From positions 248,001 through 312,000 of the forward strand of contig BIFP01000008.1 in the NCBI GenBank assembly GCA_005402585.1: a stretch of DNA of 64,000 nt, given 5' to 3'. The notes under the pieces were generated by a model. The model saw nothing but the letters and a program-made list of their open reading frames with translations, had not been told where the DNA came from and ran no database searches. The position numbers and the translations under genes were made by a program. Below, one piece after another: positions 1 to 7,488 of this stretch; the first letter of the stretch is position 1; the number at the start of each line of letters is the position of its first letter. Source of the DNA: Micromonosporaceae bacterium KJ-029 (GTDB lineage Bacteria; Actinomycetota; Actinomycetes; Mycobacteriales; Micromonosporaceae).

Positions 1-428
1 ACCTCGAGACCGAGGTTCGGCCCGCACTCGCCGCCGGCAAGGTGGTCATCTGCGACCGCTACCTGGCCACCTCGTTGGTACTGCAGCGACTGGACGGCGT
101 GGACGGCGAGTTCATCTGGACGCTCAACCGGTACGTCGACCGCCCGGATTTGACCATCATCCTCACCGGTGACCCGACCCAAGCCCGCGCCAGGGCCGCC
201 GCTCGTGGCATACACAGCCGTTTCCACAGAGGTGGCCCAGCGGCCGGGCGCGAGGAACGCGAGCGGTACGAGCAGGTAGCAGTGGAGCTGACCGACGCGG
301 GCTTCCCAACGCACCTGCAAGAGATCGGCGAGCAGCGGCCGGAAGAGGTAGCCGCTGGACTGCTACTCCGGGTCAGGTTGCTGCTCGGCGGTGGACAGCC
401 GCCTACCGGCACGGCCGCGCAGGAGTGA
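1..428 (+). CDS. Thymidylate kinase-like protein, 5' end missing
   Basis: The reading frame is open from the left edge, so the gene starts outside the window and its P-loop is not visible. The visible part has the CDRY motif of dTMP kinases (about residues 17-20 of the fragment) in the context AAGKVVICDRYLATS, then a region with several Arg residues where the LID lies (RARAAARG). The family phosphorylates dTMP to dTDP in the cytoplasm. The last 66 bases overlap the end of the convergent CYTH gene. It may be a second kinase rather than the housekeeping Tmk, because a CYTH gene is not the usual neighbour of tmk. The nucleoside kinase fold is fairly sure, the exact substrate less so. Confidence 0.72.
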   Translation, partial: LETEVRPALAAGKVVICDRYLATSLVLQRLDGVDGEFIWTLNRYVDRPDLTIILTGDPTQARARAAARGIHSRFHRGGPAAGREERERYEQVAVELTDAGFPTHLQEIGEQRPEEVAAGLLLRVRLLLGGGQPPTGTAAQE

Positions 429-950
429 GTCGTAGGTCTCGGCGCTGCGGACCATCTCGACCCCGAGAGAGCGGACGAAGTCGTCCAACTCCCGCTGCAC
501 CTCGGTCGCCGACCGGTCGCCGCCAACCATCATTTCGACCTCAAAGAACACGCCCAGCCCTTCAACCTCGTCAAGGCAGAGCAGCATCCCGTCAAGCCGC
601 GCTGTACGACGGACCTTCACGATCCGCACGGTCGGGTAGAAGCCCATCGCGAGGATCGCCGCGTGCATCGGGTCCCGGGCGAGGACCTCGGTCTCGTGCT
701 CCGCGCAGGCCATCTCGTTATCGAGTGGCTTCTTCACGCAGAACGTGTGCCGGCCGTTCTCGGTGCGCAGGCGGGCGAAGGCGACCCCGACCTTGGTGTG
801 GCCGTAGGTCCAGCCGTTCACCGCGTACGCCTGGTCATCTTGGCGGATCGGATCGGAGAGGACGGCGCCGTGGTCGCGGAGGGCGCGGACCAGGGCTTCC
901 GGGTCGATCACCCGGTACTTGACCTCGATCTCCCGTACTACGACGGTCAT
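363..950 (-). CDS. CYTH-domain protein (class IV adenylate cyclase CyaB-like)
   Basis: The 195-residue protein begins with the ExExK signature of the CYTH superfamily (EIEVKYR, about residues 8-14). It follows with alternating charged strands typical of the triphosphate tunnel fold: RLRTENG, FCVKKP, EVEGLGVFFEVE and a C-terminal SYDSLL-like segment. CYTH proteins bind metal-chelated triphosphates, and members include CyaB adenylate cyclase and thiamine or inorganic triphosphatases. Length and C-terminal Tyr-Asp motif fit CyaB-like proteins, but the reaction cannot be fixed from sequence alone. It converges with the thymidylate-kinase-like gene with a 66-bp overlap of coding ends. The start is the ATG at 950; no strong ribosome site is seen. 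Confidence 0.75.
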   Translation of the reverse strand: MTVVVREIEVKYRVIDPEALVRALRDHGAVLSDPIRQDDQAYAVNGWTYGHTKVGVAFARLRTENGRHTFCVKKPLDNEMACAEHETEVLARDPMHAAILAMGFYPTVRIVKVRRTARLDGMLLCLDEVEGLGVFFEVEMMVGGDRSATEVQRELDDFVRSLGVEMVRSAETYDSLLRGRAGRRLSTAEQQPDPE

Positions 951-1165
951 CGCACCCCACGATCCTGGCTGCTACGGACCCGATCACTTAATCACAGGCT
1001 TGCGGATGGGGCCGGGACGACACCCGGGCAGTACCTGGGCTTCAGTCCGTCAGAGCCGGTAGGTGTCGATAGGTTGGCCGCTGCCCCGAATCTTGGTGAT
1101 TGTCCAATGTGCGATCATGGCGGCTCATGTGCGCGATCTTCGCGTCTGAGCATTTGGAGGACTGT

Positions 1166-1624
1166 GTGCGTGGATTAGCGCGACGGCTGGCCATCTCGAT
1201 CCTCTCCGCGACTGTTGCGGCGATGACGATCGCTTCGCCGGCACAGGCTGCGGCGAACCCGTTCACCGCGGCGCAGGCATGCAACAACGACTTCGGTGGC
1301 TCGTGGGCCCACGTCAGTGATGGGCACCGGTCGATCACTGCGTCGGATGGCACCAAGGTGGGCGACGTCTACCTGATGTACAACAGCGCCACCGGGTACA
1401 ACTGTGTCGCCACCCTCAAGCGGGTGATGGTCGGCAACACGACCGGGGTCAAGGCCGAGCTCCGGGTGGAGGGCAGCTCCTGGGTCGGCGACCCCGGAAA
1501 CTACAAGTACTACGCCGCTATCCAGCGCTCTGCTCGGGACAAGTGCGTGATGTACAGGGGCGAGGTCCTGTACTTCACCATGTGGCAGAGCGCCGGCCGG
1601 TTGAGCTGGGGCAACTGCGGCTGA
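1166..1624 (+). CDS. Secreted SapA-like (spore-associated) protein
   Basis: A GTG start at 1166 is chosen because GGAGG lies at 1156-1160, six bases upstream. The product of about 152 residues starts with an Arg-rich n-region, a hydrophobic stretch and an AQAA signal peptidase site near residue 28, so it should be exported. The mature part resembles the small spore-associated protein A of Streptomyces: an N-terminal NPFTAAQAC segment, the motif VYLMYNSATGYNCVATLK, a GNYKYYA segment and four spaced cysteines including the last-but-one residue, probably forming disulfides. The molecular role of SapA is not well known; it is found with spores. A strong hairpin terminator follows 15 bases after the stop, so it is probably monocistronic. 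Confidence 0.7.
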   Translation: MRGLARRLAISILSATVAAMTIASPAQAAANPFTAAQACNNDFGGSWAHVSDGHRSITASDGTKVGDVYLMYNSATGYNCVATLKRVMVGNTTGVKAELRVEGSSWVGDPGNYKYYAAIQRSARDKCVMYRGEVLYFTMWQSAGRLSWGNCG

Positions 1625-1639
1625 GCTGATGGGTACGGT

Positions 1640-1673
1640 CCGTGCCGCCGCGCCGCTCGGTGCGGCGGCACGG
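1640..1673 (+). terminator. Terminator hairpin after SapA-like gene
   Basis: A perfect 12-bp stem (CCGTGCCGCCGC at 1640-1651 against 1662-1673) with a 10-base loop, extendable by a few more pairs through a bulge. It lies 15 bases downstream of the stop codon. No clear T-run follows, as is usual in high-GC actinobacteria. Confidence 0.65.
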
Positions 1674-1831
1674 CCGTATGTCGCCGGCGTCGTCAGTGGA
1701 CTGTCGTGTCTGGGCTTGCTTGACCGATGGTCTTGTGCAGAAGATACGAGGGCGCTCGATCAGCGTGCGTAGATCCGGGGCACCTGGGTCGCCCAGGAGC
1801 CGGGCGGGTCTTCCAGCTAGGAGGAGGTTCC

Positions 1832-4042
1832 GTGGCACGACGCCGCTTTGCGGGGATAGCAGCCAGCGCCATCGTCCTACCGTTACTCTACGTCGTCAGC
1901 CAGCCGGCCACCGCGTCGGCCGCTCCGGCCTCGGCGGCGCAGCCCGCTCCGGTGCCGGCCACCGTGGCCGCGACCGATGTCCGCGAGCTCACCCGGAAAG
2001 ACTTCACCCTCAACGGCAAGCCCGTCGAGGCGCCCACCCAGTACCAGCCTCGCGCGCAGGCCCGGCAGGCACAGGCCGCCGAGACGCCGCCGGTCGGCAC
2101 CGTACGTCAGTGGCTCGCACTCGACGACTACCTCGGCGTGATCTACTTCAAGCCCTACACGCTGCGTGGTGTGGGCGACAACATCGAGGTGTGGGTCGCC
2201 AACGACACCGAGTTCCCGGTGGGTGACTGCCGCCGGCAGATCCCGAACTCGACGGTGGTCACGGACGCGCAGGTCGCGCACCTGGTCAACGAGTTCGACT
2301 CGAACATGTACCCGAAGTCCACCGCCGCGTTCAGCACCCCGCCCGACCGGGACGGCAGCAACGCCGCCCTCGACGGCGACTTCACCGGTGCCGGCAACCG
2401 GACCGTCACGCTCGTCGACAACGTCCGGGACGACAACTTCTACGACTTCCCGGCCGCCCCGACCTACATCGCCGGGTTCCACTTCTCGCTCTTCAACGAG
2501 CTGCTCGATCGCAACATCATGACGATCGACGCGTTCGACTGGGCGCACCGTACCGGCGCGAACCCGCCGAACGAGCCCACCAACGACCTGTGCACCAGCC
2601 GGCCCGCCCGCCCCAGCCTGTACGAGGGCACGTTCATCCACGAGTGGCAGCACCTGGCGCACTACTACACCGACCCGTTCGAGTCGGTGTGGCTCAACGA
2701 GGGGCTCTCCGACTTCGCCCAGACGCTCGGCGGCTACGTCGACGCCCGGGCCCGGGTCGACCAGCCCGGCACGGACAGTCACATCTACTGCTTCCAGGGC
2801 TTCGGCACTGTCCAGACGGACTACAACACCAACCCGCGGGACTGCGGTGGCCCGGAGAACTCGATCAACCTCTGGAACGAGGGCAGCAACCCGAGCGCCG
2901 TGCTCGCCGACTACGGCAACGCGTACTCGTTGTCGCTGTTCCTCTACGACCGGTACGGCCTGGACTTCATCTCGCGGCTGCACCGCGACGGCGACCTGCA
3001 GGGGTTGGCCAGCCTCGACGCGGCGCTCAAGGCCAAGGGTGTCCGCGACATGTACGACGTGATCCACGACTACCAGACGATGAACCTGGTCGACCGCATC
3101 GTCGGGAACTCGGTATCCGGCGTCATGCTCGGCGTCGACAAGCGCCGGGTCACCACGCCCAGCCTCAACGCCACGGTGAACCTGGCCAACCCGGCCTCGT
3201 ACGCGACCCCGGGCGCGGCACCGAACGGCGCCGACTACGTCCAGTTGCGCAAGGCCAACGGCACGCCGCTGAGCCGGAACGAGCTGAGCTCGGTCAAGTT
3301 CCAGGGCGCGAAGACGCTGCCGGCGATCCCGCTGGCCTGGAAGACGGTGACCGACGACCCGGACCGCCCGGGCAACTCGGTGCTCTGGTCCGGCAACGGC
3401 AACAGCCTCGACGTCGCCGCCGTCACCCCGGTGACCGTGCCGGCCGCCAACCCGACGCTGAACTTCCTCGCGAAGTACGGCGCCGAGGCCGGCTACGACT
3501 TCGGCTACGTCAGCGTCTCCACCGATGGTGGCAAGAGCTACACCGCCATCGCGGGTGACAAGACCGTCGCCGGCCCGTTCGGCCCGGCGCTGAACGGCAC
3601 CACCAACGGCTTCGAGCCGCACTCGTTCGACCTGTCGGCGTACGCCGGCAAGAGCGTGCTGCTCAGCTTCCGATACGTCAGCGACGGTGGCGTCAACGAG
3701 GGTGGCCTGCTGGTCGACGACATCACCGTCGGCGGCACGCTGGTCAGCGACGGGTCGAGCCTCGCCCCGTTCGACTCGCCCTCCGAGATCTACCCGACCC
3801 CGGTGGCGAACTGGAACGTCCGGTTCGTCGGCATCGACGAGAAGACCAACCGGGCCTGGCAGTTCGAGGTCGACGGCAAGTCGGACTTCACCCTCAACGT
3901 GGCCCAGACGGCGATCCTGAAGACCTTCCCCAAGGTGGTCGCCATCGTCGCCTACGACGAGCCGACCGAGCAGGTGACGCAGTACGCGCCGTACAAGTTG
4001 ACGGTGAACAACGTCGTGCAGCCCGGCGGCGGGCTGAGCTGA
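1832..4042 (+). CDS. Secreted zinc metallopeptidase (immune inhibitor A-like, M6-type)
   Basis: The GTG at 1832 is preceded by the strong ribosome site GGAGGAGG (1820-1827). The 736-residue protein has an Arg-rich start, a hydrophobic core and an ASA-type cleavage site (signal peptide, about residues 1-30). The catalytic zinc site HEWQH lies at residues 270-274, with a likely third ligand Glu290 in NEGLSD, as in gluzincin-like HExxH peptidases. The C-terminal third contains a jelly-roll-like segment ending in LLVDDITVGG, which resembles the carbohydrate/adhesion domain of immune inhibitor A and related M6 peptidases. It is probably an extracellular protease that degrades proteins in the medium. 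A palindromic terminator follows the gene. Family assignment beyond HExxH metallopeptidase is moderately sure. Confidence 0.8.
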   Translation: MARRRFAGIAASAIVLPLLYVVSQPATASAAPASAAQPAPVPATVAATDVRELTRKDFTLNGKPVEAPTQYQPRAQARQAQAAETPPVGTVRQWLALDDYLGVIYFKPYTLRGVGDNIEVWVANDTEFPVGDCRRQIPNSTVVTDAQVAHLVNEFDSNMYPKSTAAFSTPPDRDGSNAALDGDFTGAGNRTVTLVDNVRDDNFYDFPAAPTYIAGFHFSLFNELLDRNIMTIDAFDWAHRTGANPPNEPTNDLCTSRPARPSLYEGTFIHEWQHLAHYYTDPFESVWLNEGLSDFAQTLGGYVDARARVDQPGTDSHIYCFQGFGTVQTDYNTNPRDCGGPENSINLWNEGSNPSAVLADYGNAYSLSLFLYDRYGLDFISRLHRDGDLQGLASLDAALKAKGVRDMYDVIHDYQTMNLVDRIVGNSVSGVMLGVDKRRVTTPSLNATVNLANPASYATPGAAPNGADYVQLRKANGTPLSRNELSSVKFQGAKTLPAIPLAWKTVTDDPDRPGNSVLWSGNGNSLDVAAVTPVTVPAANPTLNFLAKYGAEAGYDFGYVSVSTDGGKSYTAIAGDKTVAGPFGPALNGTTNGFEPHSFDLSAYAGKSVLLSFRYVSDGGVNEGGLLVDDITVGGTLVSDGSSLAPFDSPSEIYPTPVANWNVRFVGIDEKTNRAWQFEVDGKSDFTLNVAQTAILKTFPKVVAIVAYDEPTEQVTQYAPYKLTVNNVVQPGGGLS

Positions 4043-4056
4043 CCGACACCTGACGG

Positions 4057-4096
4057 GAGCTCCCGGTGCCGCGACTGCGGCGCCGGGAGCTCTTTC
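4057..4096 (+). terminator. Rho-independent terminator
   Basis: A 14-bp stem with one G-U pair (4057-4070 against 4079-4092), centred on GAGCTCCCGG/CCGGGAGCTC, is followed by TTTCT. It lies 14 bases after the metallopeptidase stop and is one of the few terminators here with a T-rich tail. Confidence 0.85.
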
Positions 4097-4188
4097 TAAT
4101 GAAAGATGCCGGAAGCCCGGCGGGTGCCGGCGCCGGTCCCTAGCCTGACGGTCGAGAGCACTGTCGGAGGAAGCTGTCGGAGGACGTC

Positions 4189-4542
4189 GTGACCAACGCG
4201 ATCGGTGACGCGCTGCAGGGCGTCCGCGAGGTCGAGCTGACCGTGACCGGACGCAAGACCGGGCGGCAGATCTCGCGGCCGGTGTGGTTCGTGCTGGACG
4301 AGGACAGCGTCTTCCTGGTGCCGGTGACCGGCTCGGACAGCCAGTGGTACAAAAACGTCCGGCAGACCCCGATGGTCCAGCTGGCCGCCAACGGCACGGC
4401 GTTGAGTTCGAGCGCCACGCCGATCACCGACGCCGACCGGGTCGACCGCGTCGTGGCGATGTTCCGGGACAAGTACGGCCCGGAACAGTTCGCGTCGTAC
4501 TACCCCAAGCACAACGTCGCCGTCCAGGTCCCGCTCGGGTAG
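4189..4542 (+). CDS. Deazaflavin (F420)-dependent nitroreductase-family protein
   Basis: This 117-residue protein matches the Ddn/PNPOx-like split-barrel family: a VELTVTGRKTGRQISRPVWF core, which is the typical GRKTGxxR segment, then SDSQWYKNVRQTP (the W-Y-K-N-x-R region near the cofactor), and a C-terminal half rich in Asp/Arg. Members use cofactor F420 (some bind FMN) to reduce quinones or nitro compounds and belong to actinobacteria that make F420. The GTG at 4189 has a CGGAGGA ribosome site just upstream. The gene stops directly against the antitoxin gene on the other strand: the stops are adjacent at 4542/4543. The substrate cannot be read from the sequence. Confidence 0.8.
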   Translation: MTNAIGDALQGVREVELTVTGRKTGRQISRPVWFVLDEDSVFLVPVTGSDSQWYKNVRQTPMVQLAANGTALSSSATPITDADRVDRVVAMFRDKYGPEQFASYYPKHNVAVQVPLG

Positions 4543-4842
4543 TCAGGCAGCGTCAGCGCGCGGCGCGAACCTCACATCCAGCTTCCGGTCCAGCGCTCGT
4601 GCCAGCCGTTCGAGAACGGCCAACGTCGGCACGGTGCCACCAGCCTCGAAGCGGGCAATGGCTGACTGGGTCATACCGGCAGCGCCCGCCAGCTGGCTCT
4701 GACTCCAGCCGTTGCGCTCCCGCAGGTGTCGTACCTCTTGGCCGAGCTCGAAAGCGATGCGTGCCGCCTCGTACGCCTCAGCTACCCCCGGCTCGGCCAT
4801 CCGGCGTTCCCGCAGGTCATTCCAGTCGACGCGATCACTCAT
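4543..4842 (-). CDS. XRE-family antitoxin (HigA-type)
   Basis: A 99-residue protein with a central helix-turn-helix of the Cro/C1 type: EVRHLRERNGWSQSQLAGAAGMTQ followed by SAIARFEAGGTVPTLAVLERLARAL. The N-terminal 30 residues are helical and charged. It is the second gene of the pair: its ATG overlaps the last four bases of the toxin gene (ATGA), which couples their translation. The toxin-first order is that of HigBA systems. It should neutralise the toxin by direct binding and, with its DNA-binding domain, repress the operon through the palindrome at 5191-5206. Confidence 0.85.
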   Translation of the reverse strand: MSDRVDWNDLRERRMAEPGVAEAYEAARIAFELGQEVRHLRERNGWSQSQLAGAAGMTQSAIARFEAGGTVPTLAVLERLARALDRKLDVRFAPRADAA

Positions 4843-5192
4843 TGCTCTGCCCCCTCGATCACGGTATGCCGTTCAGCCAGGCATCGCTCAAGCGCCCGGC
4901 GGGCCCGCTCGATCTCTCGATCCTCCCGTGTCCGCGTCTTCCGGAACACCGTCAGCAGGATGATCCTCCGGTCGGATGCGATCCAGTACGTCACGCGTAC
5001 TGGATCGCGGTCCAGGTAGAACCGCAGTTCCCGCAGTTTGCCATCAAGCTGCTTCGTGTACGGCTCGCCAAGCAACACACCTTCGCGGGCAAGCAGGTCG
5101 ATGTAGAACGCAGCCCTCGCGAACAACTCGCCCGGCAATCCCTCCAGCCAATCTCGGACTTCTGGTTCCAGCTCCACACTACCCCAAGCCAT
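4839..5192 (-). CDS. RelE/HigB-family toxin (mRNA interferase)
   Basis: A 117-residue basic protein of the RelE/ParE superfamily in its HigB/phage Gp49-like branch: VRDWLEGLPGELF at the N-terminus, a YTKQLDGKLRELRFYLDRDPVRVTYWI core, then IILLTVFRKTRTREDREIERARRALE at the C-terminus. The KQLDGKLRELR and FRKT segments are the family hallmarks. Such toxins cleave mRNA at the ribosome. The start ATG at 5192 lies inside a palindrome, and a TATAGC box is 9 bases upstream, so the transcript is probably leaderless. The antitoxin gene follows with a 4-base overlap. Confidence 0.85.
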   Translation of the reverse strand: MAWGSVELEPEVRDWLEGLPGELFARAAFYIDLLAREGVLLGEPYTKQLDGKLRELRFYLDRDPVRVTYWIASDRRIILLTVFRKTRTREDREIERARRALERCLAERHTVIEGAEQ

Positions 5193-5206
5193 AGCATTGA
5201 TGCTAT
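5191..5206 (-). promoter_or_regulatory. Palindromic operator over higBA-type start and -10 box
   Basis: ATAGCAT-TG-ATGCTAT is a perfect 7-bp inverted repeat with a 2-base spacer. On the minus strand it covers a TATAGC -10-like box (5202-5207) and reaches the toxin start codon. Binding of the antitoxin here would block both polymerase and ribosome. The palindrome is seen directly; its use as operator is inferred. Confidence 0.6.
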
Positions 5207-5309
5207 AACCGCCTGGCTCGCCCGGCTGTTTATCGAGCTACGCGTGTCGCCACGAGGTTGTCGGCGGGGCATGTCCGGTACCGATCGATCTTCGAGTTAG
5301 GTTGCCGGG

Positions 5310-5744
5310 ATGGAGCAGCGAATCAGCCTGATCACGCTGGGCGTGACCGACCTGGCCCGGGCCCGCGCGTTCTACGAACGGCTCGGCTGGCGCGGCCAGG
5401 AGGTCGAGCAGACGGTTTTCTTCCAGGCCGGCGGGATCGCCGTGGTGCTGTGGGCACGGGAGTCGCTGGCCGCGGACGCCGGTGTCGAAGACCGGGGCGC
5501 CGGTGGCGTCACCGGCATCGCCCTGGCGCACAACGTGCGCGAGCGCGACGAGGTGGATCAGGTGCTCGGCGCAGCGGCCGCGGCGGGGGCGGTGGTCACC
5601 CAGCCGGCGCGGGAGACCTCCTACGGCGGGTACGCGGGCTACTTCACCGACCCGGACGGTCACCTCTGGGAGGTCGCCTGGAACCCCGGCTTCCCGCTGG
5701 CGGCGGACGGCTCGATCACCGTCCCTGACTTCGGCGCCGCCTGA
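5310..5744 (+). CDS. VOC (glyoxalase/bleomycin resistance) family protein
   Basis: A single-domain 144-residue VOC protein with two beta-alpha-beta-beta-beta units: ISLITLGVTDLARARAFYERLGW at the start and a C-terminal GGYAGYFTDPDGHLWEVAWNP, which is the typical DPDGxxWE metal-ligand segment of this superfamily. Members act as metal-dependent lyases, dioxygenases or drug-binding proteins; the substrate is unknown. A TAGGTT box at 5298-5303 ends six bases before the ATG and no Shine-Dalgarno is present, so translation may start on a leaderless mRNA. Confidence 0.8.
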   Translation: MEQRISLITLGVTDLARARAFYERLGWRGQEVEQTVFFQAGGIAVVLWARESLAADAGVEDRGAGGVTGIALAHNVRERDEVDQVLGAAAAAGAVVTQPARETSYGGYAGYFTDPDGHLWEVAWNPGFPLAADGSITVPDFGAA

Positions 5745-5791
5745 CCAGGAGGAGAGGCGGCCTGACCCGGTCGGCCCGGCGGGTGCGTGGT

Positions 5792-5862
5792 TGATCACGG
5801 GAGCGGATCGATTGTGCGGCCGTGGCATGCTACCCACAGCCCCAAGGGATCGAGGTATCGGC
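5792..5862 (+). repeat. Upstream block, first copy of a duplicated 5' region
   Basis: This block before the membrane gene at 5863 is repeated with substitutions at 6671-6743 before its paralogue. Shared words are TGATCACGG, GCGGATCG-TTGTGC, CCGTGG and CAAGGGATCGAGG, and both end directly at the ATG. The duplication therefore included the promoter region and ribosome site as well as the gene. Confidence 0.7.
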
Positions 5863-6600
5863 ATGAAGCTACGCAGAAGCCGACCGCCGCTGGTGAATCG
5901 CCTCTTGTTCCTGACGATCGGTGCGGTCGTGCTGCGGAGTCTTGTGCCCTCCCCGACCCTGACCTGGATTCTCAGCGGCGTAGTCCTGGTGACCGTCGGC
6001 GTGGTCGTGGTGGACAGACTCAAACCGTTCCGGTTCCACATCGGAGCCGACGGGCTGGACCTGCGGGTCGCCGGGCTCAACCGGCTGGTGCCGTGGGCCG
6101 AGATCGACGCGATCGTTCTCGACCAGCCGGCACCGACGGCTGGCGGCAACTCCCCGTCGTTGCTGCTGGTGCCGGCCACCACATCGACCATCGATCGTCC
6201 GCTCTCCGACCGGAGCCCGGTCGACGGTCGGGCGGGCCTGGTCCTCATCGACCTCGACCGCGTTCAACAGCCGGCGGACGAGGTGGCAGCCGCCCTGGCC
6301 CGCTTCGGCGGGAGCCGCTTCGTGGATCTTCGGCAGCACCGCCACGACGAGCCGTCCTTCGAGGTTGCGTTACGCGGGTACGACAAGAGACAGGTGGATG
6401 ACCTGGTCCAGCGGTGCGAGGACGCACTCGCTTCGGGCCGGGCGTCGCAGCGCCATGAGGTCAAGGCGGAGCTCGACCGGGCGCGGGGGACTATCGAAGT
6501 CGCCCTGCGCGGGTACAACTGCGCACAGGTGGACCGGTACCTGGACAGGATGTCGGCCGCACTGGCGAGCTGGGACGACGAGGGCATCAAGCCGGCCTGA
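5863..6600 (+). CDS. Membrane protein with PH-like segment and two DivIVA-like motifs
   Basis: The 245-residue product has a positively charged start (MKLRRSR), two hydrophobic segments at about residues 12-27 and 33-50, then a cytoplasmic part. The middle region (PFRFHIGADGLDLRVAGLNRLVPWAEID) looks like a small bacterial PH-type domain. The C-terminal region has two copies of a motif like the lipid-binding start of DivIVA/Wag31: FEVALRGYDKRQVDDLV and IEVALRGYNCAQVDRYL. DivIVA proteins bind curved membranes at poles and septa, so a role at the cell envelope is possible but inferred. A diverged paralogue with a duplicated upstream region follows 143 bases later. The ATG at 5863 aligns with that of the paralogue. 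Confidence 0.65.
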   Translation: MKLRRSRPPLVNRLLFLTIGAVVLRSLVPSPTLTWILSGVVLVTVGVVVVDRLKPFRFHIGADGLDLRVAGLNRLVPWAEIDAIVLDQPAPTAGGNSPSLLLVPATTSTIDRPLSDRSPVDGRAGLVLIDLDRVQQPADEVAAALARFGGSRFVDLRQHRHDEPSFEVALRGYDKRQVDDLVQRCEDALASGRASQRHEVKAELDRARGTIEVALRGYNCAQVDRYLDRMSAALASWDDEGIKPA

Positions 6601-6670
6601 GCGCCAGAGGGTCAGCGGGCCCGGGCCAGGGGCGAGGACAACGACAAGCGACCTGGTCGGCACGTTCGGG

Positions 6671-6743
6671 TGATCACGGCCGCGGATCGCTTGTGCCACC
6701 GTGGAAGGCTCCCCTGACAGGCCACAAGGGATCGAGGTGCCGC
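6671..6743 (+). repeat. Upstream block, second copy of the duplicated 5' region
   Basis: Aligns along its whole length with 5792-5862 (small indels and substitutions) and ends at the ATG of the paralogue at 6744. The conserved TTGTGC and GATCGAGG words are candidates for promoter and ribosome-site elements. Confidence 0.7.
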
Positions 6744-7478
6744 ATGGAGCTGCGCAGGAGCCGACAGTCGCTGTGGAACGGCCTCGCGATCTTCGGGGTC
6801 GGCGTGTTTCCGCTGCTGTATCTCACTCCCCCGGCAACCGGGAGATGGGTCCTCGTCGGCCTCTGGCTGTTGTTGGCTGGCGCGTTCGTCGCCTACCAGT
6901 TCCGGCCGTTCCGGTTCGGTATCGGCGCCGACGGGCTGGACCTGCGGGTCGCCGGGCTGGCCCGGCTGGTGCCGTGGGCCGAGATCGAGGCCGTCATCCT
7001 CGACCAACCGCTACCGCCGGGTGGCAGGAAGCGGAAAGCCCCGTCGCTGTTGCTGTTGCCGGCCGTCGCCTCGACCATCGACCGTCCGCTCACCGGCCGC
7101 AGCCCGGTCGGCGGCCGGCCGGCCCTGGTCCTCCTCAGCCTCGACCGTGTCCAACAGCCCGTGGACGAGGTGGCCGCCGCCCTGACCCGCTTCGGGGGAA
7201 GCCGGTTCCGGGATGTCCGGCCGCAACCGCCGGGAAGTTCCGCCGACCTTCCGGACCTGGACGTCCTGAGCTGGTTGGCTGACCTGACCTCGCGGGTTCA
7301 GAAGGCGCTCGAATCGGGTCAGGCGTCGCAGCGCCTGGCGGTCAAGGCAGAGGTCGACGCGGCACTGGCGAGACTGCCCGAGGTGCCGGCCGGGAGTGAC
7401 CAGCCACGGTTGGACGAGCTTCTGAAGTCGATGTCGGAGGCCCTGGGTGCGGAGGACGAGGGCACCAAGCCGGCCTGA
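6744..7478 (+). CDS. Paralogous membrane protein with PH-like segment
   Basis: A 244-residue paralogue of the preceding gene. The N-terminus (MELRRSRQSLWNGL), two hydrophobic segments, the FRFGIGADGLDLRVAGLARLVPWAEIE region and the C-terminal GTKPA all match. The DivIVA-like RGY motifs of the first copy have been lost; the equivalent region reads DLDVLSWLADLTSRVQKALESGQASQR. The two copies have thus diverged most in the C-terminal region. Function is unknown; a membrane-associated role is inferred. It is followed by the convergent drug-exporter gene. Confidence 0.6.
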   Translation: MELRRSRQSLWNGLAIFGVGVFPLLYLTPPATGRWVLVGLWLLLAGAFVAYQFRPFRFGIGADGLDLRVAGLARLVPWAEIEAVILDQPLPPGGRKRKAPSLLLLPAVASTIDRPLTGRSPVGGRPALVLLSLDRVQQPVDEVAAALTRFGGSRFRDVRPQPPGSSADLPDLDVLSWLADLTSRVQKALESGQASQRLAVKAEVDAALARLPEVPAGSDQPRLDELLKSMSEALGAEDEGTKPA

Positions 7479-7488
7479 GCGCCCGGGG

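Noticed and set aside
1883..3622. Long open frame on the minus strand opposite the metallopeptidase
   Set aside because: Val/Arg/Glu-rich low-complexity translation without any domain, a mirror image of codon bias in GC-rich DNA. The plus-strand protein has a signal peptide and an HExxH site.
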